Assembly: GCF_018449795.1 (NCBI RefSeq)
Contig: NZ_JAAVVE010000049.1
Span: forward strand, 1-32,201
From: Sphingomonas sp. dw_22
Lineage (GTDB): Bacteria; Pseudomonadota; Alphaproteobacteria; Sphingomonadales; Sphingomonadaceae
DNA: 32,201 bases
Direction: 5' to 3'
In this document: positions 23,392 to 32,201 of the stretch, piece after piece
Layout of the letters: every line of letters begins with the position of its first letter
How positions within the stretch are numbered: the stretch's first letter is position 1
Notes under the pieces: generated by a model
What the model was told of the DNA's origin: nothing
The model's input: the letters and a program-made list of their open reading frames with translations, nothing else
Databases searched by the model: none
Position numbers and translations under genes: made by a program

Positions 23392-23729
23392 GCAAGGCCA
23401 CTTCCAGCGCCGCGCCAAAGCCCGCGAGCAAGGCCAAGCCGGCCGGCGACTCGATCGGTGACAATCCCGCCCTGCTGCTCGCCGGCGGAGTCGCGATCGG
23501 CGTGGCCATCGGCATGCTGCTTCCCCGGCTGGAGCGCGAGCGCAAGGCCCTGTCCCCGGTCGGCAAGAAGCTTGCCGATCGCGCGACGGCCGTGGTCAAC
23601 GCCGCGAAGGAGACCGGCCGCGAGGAGGTCAACGCGCTCCTTCCCGGCCGCGATGCGACCAAGGAGCGCGTCTCCGCGCTGTTCGGCAACATCGTCGAGG
23701 CTGCAAAGGGTGCAACGACCAAGGCCTGA
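23388..23729 (+). CDS. Small glycine-zipper membrane protein, unknown function
   Basis: A 113-aa protein. After a Lys/Ala/Pro-rich start it has one hydrophobic, Gly-rich helix (about 25-45: NPALLLAGGVAIGVAIGMLLP), resembling the C-terminal anchor of ElaB/YqjD proteins. A helical, charged C-terminus follows (LERERKALSPVGKKLADRATAVV, VNALLPGRDATKERVSALFGNIVEAAKG). No family name is certain. It is the last of the four chained envelope genes and is followed by a strong hairpin at 23741-23776. Confidence 0.75.
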   Translation: MSKATSSAAPKPASKAKPAGDSIGDNPALLLAGGVAIGVAIGMLLPRLERERKALSPVGKKLADRATAVVNAAKETGREEVNALLPGRDATKERVSALFGNIVEAAKGATTKA

Positions 23730-23740
23730 TTAGGACTTGA

Positions 23741-23776
23741 GCGGTCGCGCAGACCCGCTAAGGCCGGCGCGACCGC
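23741..23776 (+). terminator. Hairpin after the YqjD-like operon
   Basis: GCGGTCGCGC (23741-23750) pairs perfectly with GCGCGACCGC (23767-23776), giving a 10-bp stem with a 16-nt loop. It starts 11 nt after the stop of the fourth gene and ends 3 nt before the AGGAGG of the DUF4170 gene. It may terminate the operon partly or control entry to DUF4170. No T tract is seen. Confidence 0.5.
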
Positions 23777-23790
23777 ACCAGGAGGCCTCA

Positions 23791-24015
23791 TTGAGCAAAC
23801 TGCACCTGGTCTTCGGCGGCCGCGTGGCCGATCCGCAGACCCTTGAATTCCAGGATCCGTCGAAGCTCGACGTGGTCGGCATCTTCCCCGATTATGCCAG
23901 CGCCGAAAAGGCGTGGCGCGCCGCCGCGCAGCGCACCGTCGACGATGCCGAGATGCGCTATGTGGTGGTGCACCTGCACCGGCTGCTCGAGCCGGATCTC
24001 GACAAGCCGGCCTAA
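23791..24015 (+). CDS. DUF4170 domain protein
   Basis: A 74-aa protein starting with TTG at 23791, because AGGAGG (23780-23785) lies 5 nt upstream. The sequence then reads LSKLHLVFGGRVADPQTLEFQDPSKLDVVGIFPDYASAEKAWRAAAQRTVDDAEMRYVVVHLHRLL, the DUF4170 pattern common in alphaproteobacteria. The function of the family is not known. An ATG at 23737 in the same frame would add 18 non-conserved residues and run through the hairpin. The stop overlaps the convergent rhomboid stop by 3 bp. Confidence 0.82.
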   Translation: MSKLHLVFGGRVADPQTLEFQDPSKLDVVGIFPDYASAEKAWRAAAQRTVDDAEMRYVVVHLHRLLEPDLDKPA

Positions 24016-24641
24016 GCCTTTCGCCAGCGCCAGCGCAGCAGCGGACCCGCCAGCGCCAGCCCCGCGAAGAAGCCGCCGATATGCGCGGCGGCCGCGATCG
24101 CCACGCCGCCGCGCAGGAACGCCGTAGCCATCAGCAGGTTGACCAAGGTCCAGGCGACCGCGAGCCAGGCGATATGGACGACCTTGGCCGGAATCGGCCC
24201 GATCGCCTTGGCCTTGGACTGGCCGTAGAGCAGCGAATAGGCGCCGACGACCGCCGAGGCCGCGCCGCTCGCGCCCACCATCGGCGCGGTCGAGAGCGGG
24301 TCGGCCACCCATTGCGCGAACGCAGCGGCGTAGGCGCCGACCAGATAGAGGATCACCAGCCCGATCGGACCCAGCGCACGCTCGGTCTCGCGGCCGGTGA
24401 AGCCCAGCATCAGCATGTTCATGCCCAGATGCAGGAAGCCGGCATGGATCAGCGCGCAGCTCAGCGGAGTCAGCCACACCGGCACCGCCGTCAGCCCGGG
24501 AAATTGCACGACGCCGCTCAGGCGCGCCGGCATGAATCCGGCCAGCACCTGGATATCCGGGGCATAGGGCGACAGCGTCACCAATGCGCTCACCGCAATG
24601 GTGAGCAGCACGATCGCCGTGGTCGCCGTCAGGCGTTCCAT
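24012..24641 (-). CDS. Rhomboid-family intramembrane serine protease
   Basis: A 209-aa inner-membrane protein with about six helices. The catalytic dyad is visible: S125 in VGASGAAS and H187 in AAAAHIGGFFAG. HAGFLHLGMNMLML (66-79) supplies the oxyanion-region H71 and N75, as in GlpG-type proteases. The protein cleaves transmembrane substrates inside the membrane; its targets are unknown. The ATG at 24641 is chosen, as residues upstream in the frame (24722) do not match the family and overlap greA. It lies 10 nt downstream of the greA stop and is likely part of the carA-carB-greA operon. Confidence 0.9.
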   Translation of the reverse strand: MERLTATTAIVLLTIAVSALVTLSPYAPDIQVLAGFMPARLSGVVQFPGLTAVPVWLTPLSCALIHAGFLHLGMNMLMLGFTGRETERALGPIGLVILYLVGAYAAAFAQWVADPLSTAPMVGASGAASAVVGAYSLLYGQSKAKAIGPIPAKVVHIAWLAVAWTLVNLLMATAFLRGGVAIAAAAHIGGFFAGLALAGPLLRWRWRKA

Positions 24642-24651
24642 GGCCCGGTCC

Positions 24652-25128
24652 TCAAATGAATTCGATGCGCGACACCAGATAATAGCGGTCGCCCGCCGGC
24701 ACCGACACCTCGACCTCCTCATCGACCTTGCGGCCGATCAGCGCGCGGCCGAGCGGCGAATTGTAGGAGATGCGGCCCTTGTTGGCGTCCGCCTCGGTCT
24801 GGCCGACGATCTGGTACTTGATCGCCTTCTCCTCCTCGTCGAGCAGCGTCACGGTCGCGCCGAACACCACTTTGTCGCCGGAGAGGTCGCGCGGATCTAT
24901 GATCTGCGCGCGGCTCAGCTTGTCCTCGATATCGGCGATGCTCGCCTCGATCTGGCCCTGACGCTCCTTGGCGGCGTGATATTCGGCATTCTCGGACAGA
25001 TCGCCGTGCGCGCGCGCTTCCTCGATCGCATCCACGATCTGCGGCCGCTCGATCTTCAGGCGCTTCAGCTCGGCATTGAGCTTGTCATGGCCTTCCTGAA
25101 GCATCGGCATCTTTTCGACCGTCGCCAT
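24652..25128 (-). CDS. greA: Transcription elongation factor GreA
   Basis: A 158-aa protein. The N-terminal coiled coil (KMPMLQEGHDKLNAELKRLKIERPQIVDAIEEARAHGDLSENAEYHAAKERQGQIEA) carries the acidic tip DLSENAEY that promotes RNA cleavage by backtracked polymerase. The C-terminal FKBP-like domain ends with GRALIGRKVDEEVEVSVPAGDRYYLVSRIEF. Start ATG 25128 with GAGGAC 6 nt upstream. It lies 78 bp after carB, with a strong hairpin in the gap. The order carB-greA is widespread in alphaproteobacteria. Confidence 0.96.
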   Translation of the reverse strand: MATVEKMPMLQEGHDKLNAELKRLKIERPQIVDAIEEARAHGDLSENAEYHAAKERQGQIEASIADIEDKLSRAQIIDPRDLSGDKVVFGATVTLLDEEEKAIKYQIVGQTEADANKGRISYNSPLGRALIGRKVDEEVEVSVPAGDRYYLVSRIEFI

Positions 25129-25153
25129 ATATTCGTCCTCAAAAACGCCCCAG

Positions 25154-25204
25154 TCCCCAAGCGTCTCACAGTCGAGACGCTCGCACACTAACACCGGTTG
25201 GGGA
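25154..25204 (-). promoter_or_regulatory. Hairpin in the carB-greA gap, possible greA leader attenuator
   Basis: In the minus-strand transcript AGCGTCTC (25181-25174) and GAGACGCT (25167-25160) form a perfect 8-bp stem with a 6-nt loop. TCCCCA (25204-25199) can pair with TGGGGA (25159-25154) as an outer stem. A run of five T follows about 15 nt after the structure. It lies after the carB stop and before the greA start. Confidence 0.55.
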
Positions 25205-25206
25205 GA

Positions 25207-28542
<3,336 letters not shown>

Positions 28543-28552
28543 TATTCGACTT

Positions 28553-29170
28553 TCAATTCATGCTCTCGGCCGCGACAACGCGGACTTGACCGTCAGTATC
28601 TTTCAGGAAGCCAAGGAACACATGGCCACCAATGCCAATCATGTGCTGAACAATCCAATTCCAGATACTCTGAATGTCAATAAGAAGATCATCCGTACTT
28701 TGCTTAAGCTCCTTGCCCAACTTCTCCACGTAAGGATTCCATTCGTGAAGCCACTTGTGAGATCGGCGATAAATATCCCGCACTTGTTCGATCGAGAGAT
28801 TAGCCTCTTTGTTCGCGACAATGTGATGTTTAACTTGCGGATCACCATCCAAAGGAGGATCTTCGCGCCTGAAGGCCTCTGGAAAAACTAGCTGATCCCG
28901 CTTTTTCAGGCGACCAAAGATGTTGTCAGCATTCCACTGACCCTTCGCGTCCCGTGGAACCTCCTTTAGTCCCTGCTCCATCGCGACGAGACACCCAAAT
29001 GCAATGCCCTCAATCGATTTTCGCAAATGAAACGCAGCTGTTTCTAACTGAGCAAATCCAGAATTTTGATTCAGCTTCAGGCTTTCAATGACTTCAAATC
29101 TCGCCCGAACATTCGTCATCAACGCCCTATATTGCAGGTTAGGTGGAGGCAGATCCGCATTATTACTCAC
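28553..29170 (-). CDS. Unknown low-GC gene inserted between carA and carB
   Basis: A 205-aa, mostly helical, soluble-looking protein with no signal peptide. I do not recognise it with confidence. Features: FHLRKSIEGIAFGCLVAMEQ (about 47-66), RDQLVFPEAFRREDPP (about 91-106), YRRSHKWLHEWNPYVEKLGKELK (134-156) and a hydrophobic C-terminal part (IQSIWNWIVQHMIGIGGHVFLGFL). R136-x5-H142 fits the R-x4-6-H motif of HEPN proteins, which is only a hint. Three hand-counted 60-base lines (28681, 28801, 29041) contain 27, 27 and 21 G+C, about 42%, against about 65% in carB. GTG 29170 overlaps the carA stop (GTGA). An ATG at 29119 with AGGG upstream is another possible start. It looks acquired. Confidence 0.75.
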   Translation of the reverse strand: MSNNADLPPPNLQYRALMTNVRARFEVIESLKLNQNSGFAQLETAAFHLRKSIEGIAFGCLVAMEQGLKEVPRDAKGQWNADNIFGRLKKRDQLVFPEAFRREDPPLDGDPQVKHHIVANKEANLSIEQVRDIYRRSHKWLHEWNPYVEKLGKELKQSTDDLLIDIQSIWNWIVQHMIGIGGHVFLGFLKDTDGQVRVVAAESMN

Positions 29171-30330
29171 CTCAACATCCCCACGAACCGCTCGAACAGA
29201 TAGAAGCTGTCCTGCGGCCCCGGGCTGGCCTCTGGGTGGTACTGCACCGAAAACGCGGGCTTGTCGGTCAGCTCAATGCCGGCATTCGACCCATCGAACA
29301 GCGACACGTGCGTCTCGCGCGCGTTCGCGGGCAGCGTCTCGCGCTCCACCGCGAAGCCGTGGTTCATGCTGGTGATCTCGACCGCGCCATCGCTCAGCCG
29401 CTTGACCGGATGGTTGGCGCCGCGATGGCCCTGGAACATCTTGGTGGTCTGTGCGCCCACGGCCAACCCGAGCAACTGGTGCCCCAGGCAGATGCCGAAC
29501 AGCGGCTTGCCGGTCTCCAGCAGCTCGCGGATCACCGGCACGGCATATTCGGCGGTCGCGGCGGGATCGCCCGGGCCGTTCGACAGGAAGAAGCCGTCGG
29601 GCGCGAACGACATGACCTGCTCGAAGGTCGCCGTCGCCGGCAGCACGGTCACCTTCGCCCCGGCCTTCACCAGATTGCGGAAGATGTTGCGCTTCGAGCC
29701 GTAATCGATCGCCACGACATGCGGGCGGCCGTCCTCGGCGCCCTCATCGCCATAGCCGAAACCCAGGCGCCAGACGCCGCCTTCCCAGCCATAATGCGTC
29801 TCGACCGTCACCGTGATCGCCAGGTCCATGCCCTCCAGCCCCGGCCATTCGCGGGCCATCTGGAGGAGCAGCGGAATATCGAACGCGCCGGTCGGCGAAT
29901 GCGCGATCACGCCGTTGGGCGCGCCGCCGGTGCGGATGCGGCGCGTGAGCGCGCGCGTGTCGATCCCCGCCAGGCCGATCCGCTCGTGCTTCTTCATCCA
30001 CGCATCGAGATGCTCGTTGCTGCGGAAGTTGCTCGGCTCGGTCACGTCCTCGCGGACGATCATGCCCAGCGCATGCGGCGTGTCGGCTTCGAAATCGTCG
30101 GGGTTGGCGCCGACATTGCCGATGTGCGGAAAGGTGAAATTGATGATCTGACCGGCGAAGCTCGGATCGGTCATGATCTCCTGATAGCCGGTCATCGCGG
30201 TGTGGAAGCACACTTCGCCCACCGCCTGGCCCTCGGCCCCGAATCCGCGGCCCCAGACCACGTCCCCTGAAGCGAGCACCAATACGCCGGTGGCTCCGTG
30301 AGGCATGGACATGGGTTTGGCTTCGGCCAT
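29167..30330 (-). CDS. carA: Carbamoyl-phosphate synthase small subunit (glutaminase)
   Basis: A 387-aa subunit that hydrolyses glutamine and passes ammonia to CarB. The N-terminal domain runs GATGVLVLASGDVVWGRGFGAEGQAVGEVCFHTAMTGYQEIMTDPSFAGQIINFTFPHIGN. The class I glutamine amidotransferase domain has GPGDPAA, the nucleophile Cys in FGICLGHQLLGL (C281 with this start), and the His-Glu pair in QYHPEASPGP. The start is taken as ATG 30330 (MAEAKP). ATG 30348 is also possible, and neither has an ideal ribosome binding site. The stop overlaps the GTG of the unknown gene. Divergent from the YqeY-type gene. Confidence 0.97.
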   Translation of the reverse strand: MAEAKPMSMPHGATGVLVLASGDVVWGRGFGAEGQAVGEVCFHTAMTGYQEIMTDPSFAGQIINFTFPHIGNVGANPDDFEADTPHALGMIVREDVTEPSNFRSNEHLDAWMKKHERIGLAGIDTRALTRRIRTGGAPNGVIAHSPTGAFDIPLLLQMAREWPGLEGMDLAITVTVETHYGWEGGVWRLGFGYGDEGAEDGRPHVVAIDYGSKRNIFRNLVKAGAKVTVLPATATFEQVMSFAPDGFFLSNGPGDPAATAEYAVPVIRELLETGKPLFGICLGHQLLGLAVGAQTTKMFQGHRGANHPVKRLSDGAVEITSMNHGFAVERETLPANARETHVSLFDGSNAGIELTDKPAFSVQYHPEASPGPQDSFYLFERFVGMLR

Positions 30331-30470
30331 TACTGGGTGGCGCTCCATTGGGGTTGCGGCGATGTCGCTAAGGGGCGGCGGCTAGACCCCCTGCCCCGCG
30401 CCGTCAACCTGTTCAATTTCGCGAGCGTGGGCTATCGTCACCGGCTAATCTGAAAACCGAAAGAGAACGC

Positions 30471-30923
30471 ATGATTCGCGACGACATCAAGGCTGCCCAG
30501 ATCACCGCCATGAAGGCCGGGGACAAGGAAAGCCGGGCCGCCATCAGCCTGATCCAGAGCGCCATCAAGAACCGCGACATCGAAGCGCGCACCGGCAAGG
30601 CGCCCGAGGACGACGACGCCCTGGTGGTCGAAGTGCTGCAGAAGATGGTCAAGCAGCGCCGCGAATCGATCGAGATGTACACCAAGGGCGGCCGCCAGGA
30701 GCTTGCGGATGCCGAGGCCGCCGAAGTCGCGGTGATCGAGCGCTTCCTGCCGCAGCAGATGAGCGAGGCGGAAACCAGCGCCGCGATCGAATCGATCAAG
30801 GCAGAGCTGGGCGCCTCGGGCATGAAGGACATGGGCCGCGTGATGGCCGAGCTGAAGGCGCGCCACGCGATCACGCTCGACATGAGCAAGGCGAGTGCGC
30901 TGGTGAAGGCGGCACTCTCCTGA
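30471..30923 (+). CDS. GatB/YqeY domain protein
   Basis: A 150-aa protein of the YqeY family, related to the tail domain of GatB: MIRDDIKAAQITAMKAGDKESRAAISLIQSAIKNRDIEAR, VVEVLQKMVKQRRESIEMYTKGGRQELADAEAAEVAVIERFLPQQMS, then a GMKDMGRVMAELKAR-type C-terminal helix. Proposed to act on misacylated tRNA, but not proved. One base separates its stop from dnaG, the usual alphaproteobacterial arrangement, so they are co-transcribed. Divergent from carA across about 140 bp. Confidence 0.93.
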   Translation: MIRDDIKAAQITAMKAGDKESRAAISLIQSAIKNRDIEARTGKAPEDDDALVVEVLQKMVKQRRESIEMYTKGGRQELADAEAAEVAVIERFLPQQMSEAETSAAIESIKAELGASGMKDMGRVMAELKARHAITLDMSKASALVKAALS

Positions 30924-30924
30924 G

Positions 30925-32201
30925 GTGAGCCTCACCCCCGCCTTTCTCGACGAACTGCGCGCCCGCACGCTGCTGTCGGGCCTGATTGCCAAGACGGTGA
31001 AGCTCCAGCGCGCGGGGCGGGAATTCCGCGCCTGCTGCCCCTTCCACAACGAGAAGACGCCGAGCTTCTACGTCAACGACGACAAGGGCTTCTATCACTG
31101 CTTCGGCTGCGGGGCGCATGGGGATGCGATCCGCTGGATGACCGACCAGCGCGGCCTGCCCTTCATCGACGCGGTGAAGGAGCTTGCCCAGGTCGCCGGG
31201 CTCGACATGCCCGAGCAGGACCGCCGCGCCGCCGAGAAGGCCGAGCGCGCCAAGGGCCTGCACGAGGCGATGGCGGATGCCGCCAAATGGTTCGGCGATC
31301 GCCTCCAGGGCATCGAGGGCGCCGAGGCCCGCGCGGTGCTCAAGCGGCGCGGGGTGACCGAAGAGACGGCGCGTACCTTCGGGCTGGGTTTCTCGCCCGA
31401 CTCGCGGGGCAAGCTGCGGCAGGCGCTCAACGGCTATGGCGACGCGATGCTGGTCGAGGCCGGGCTGCTGATCCAGGTCGAGGAGAAGGAGCCCTATGAT
31501 CGGTTTCGCGGCCGGCTGATGATCCCGATCCGCGACGTGCGGGGCCGCACGATCGCGTTCGGCGGACGCATCATCGGCGACGGCGAGCCCAAGTATCTGA
31601 ACTCGCCGGAGACGCCGCTCTTCGACAAGGGCCGCACGCTCTACAATCTCGATCGCGCCCAGGCCGCCGCGCGCCAGGCGGGCCGGATCATCGCGGTCGA
31701 AGGCTATATGGACGTGATCGCGCTGACTCAGGCCGGGTTCGGCGAGGCAGTGGCGCCGCTCGGCACCGCGCTGACCGAGCACCAGCTCGATCGGCTGTGG
31801 CGGATCGCCGAGGTGCCCCTGCTCTGCTTCGACGGCGATACGGCCGGGCAGAAGGCGGCGCTGAGAGCCGCCCACCGCGCGCTGCCCCTGCTCCAGCCCG
31901 GCCGCAGCCTCGCCTTCGTGACGTTGCCCGACGGGCTCGACCCCGACGATCTGGTCCGCACCAAGGGGCCGCAGGCGTTCGAGGCCCTGCTCAAGGTGCC
32001 GCAGCCGCTGGTCGATCGCCTCTGGGCGAGCGAGGTCGCCGCCGAGCCGCTCGATACGCCGGAGCAGCGCGCGGGTCTCAAGCAGCGGTTGACAGAACTG
32101 GCCGGGCAGATCGCCGATCCCAATGTGAAGTCGGAATATCTCGCCGACTTCCGCCAACGGCTCGATGTGCATTTCGGCCGCGGACCACGCCAGTTCCAGC
32201 C
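30925..32201 (+). CDS. dnaG: DNA primase DnaG, N-terminal and TOPRIM part (runs off the window end)
   Basis: The gene starts with GTG 30925, one base after the YqeY stop, and is open to the end, giving 425 codons. The CHC2 zinc-binding domain is CPFHNEKTPSF...CFGCG, with C38, H41, C59 and C62. Next come the primase core (RGRLMIPIRDVRGRTIAFGGRII, KYLNSPETPLFDKGRTLYNLD) and the TOPRIM motifs VEGYMDVIAL and DGDTAGQKAALRA. It makes RNA primers at the replication fork and partners with DnaB helicase through its C-terminus, which lies beyond the window. rpoD often follows in this group. Confidence 0.96.
   Translation, partial: MSLTPAFLDELRARTLLSGLIAKTVKLQRAGREFRACCPFHNEKTPSFYVNDDKGFYHCFGCGAHGDAIRWMTDQRGLPFIDAVKELAQVAGLDMPEQDRRAAEKAERAKGLHEAMADAAKWFGDRLQGIEGAEARAVLKRRGVTEETARTFGLGFSPDSRGKLRQALNGYGDAMLVEAGLLIQVEEKEPYDRFRGRLMIPIRDVRGRTIAFGGRIIGDGEPKYLNSPETPLFDKGRTLYNLDRAQAAARQAGRIIAVEGYMDVIALTQAGFGEAVAPLGTALTEHQLDRLWRIAEVPLLCFDGDTAGQKAALRAAHRALPLLQPGRSLAFVTLPDGLDPDDLVRTKGPQAFEALLKVPQPLVDRLWASEVAAEPLDTPEQRAGLKQRLTELAGQIADPNVKSEYLADFRQRLDVHFGRGPRQFQ

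Noticed and set aside
30871..32172. 433-codon minus-strand open frame over dnaG
   Set aside because: Antisense to dnaG, whose zinc and TOPRIM motifs are clear on the plus strand.

Overview
The window is chromosomal DNA from a high-GC alphaproteobacterium, most likely a sphingomonad (Sphingomonas or a near relative). This is inferred from several things: the lipoyl-fused pyruvate dehydrogenase E1 beta, class II DAHP synthase, TrmFO, short TadG/TadE cassettes, a DUF4170 gene, and the carA/carB/greA and YqeY/dnaG arrangements. Genes are densely packed on both strands. Many starts are GTG or TTG, and 1-4 bp stop/start overlaps (ATGA, GTGA) are common. I see no rRNA, tRNA, CRISPR array, insertion sequence or integrase, and no gap over 300 bases without a gene.

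Layout. 1-2624: the 3' part of a 2-hydroxyacid dehydrogenase, converging on a TauE-family transporter and a Tat-signal HisC-like aminotransferase. 2858-7347: class II DAHP synthase with an extra N-terminal helix-turn-helix-like region, then an orphan MASE1-PAS3 histidine kinase. 7355-9981: a YhhN/DUF488 pair divergent from a GbsR-like regulator and two small membrane proteins. 9992-12526: trmFO, an EF-hand protein, and an NDUFAF6/phytoene-synthase-like protein. 12640-15994: a TadG-TadE-TadE operon. 16031-18482: pdhA-pdhB. 18586-20467: a LysR gene divergent from a frameshifted NmrA-type reductase gene. 20457-22095: ftsB and eno. 22217-24015: a YqjD/YqjE-like envelope-stress operon (DUF883-like, DUF1469, DUF3618, glycine-zipper protein), then a DUF4170 gene. 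24012-30330: rhomboid protease, greA, carB, an unknown low-GC gene and carA, all on the minus strand. 30471-end: GatB/YqeY protein and the start of dnaG.

How the parts fit. Most genes are housekeeping: aromatic amino acid entry, PDH, enolase, carbamoyl phosphate synthesis, replication priming, tRNA modification. The accessory signals of most interest are five. (i) An AT-rich gene of unknown function sits inside the carA-carB operon, overlapping the carA stop by 4 bp. (ii) An HTH-like region is fused in frame to DAHP synthase, with a credible second start at the usual enzyme N-terminus. (iii) A 19-bp operator-like element is duplicated in front of the GbsR-like gene and again in front of the next gene. 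(iv) A perfect 10-bp-stem hairpin lies just before the kinase start. (v) A LysR/NmrA pair, with a broken NmrA gene, separates ftsB from pdhA.
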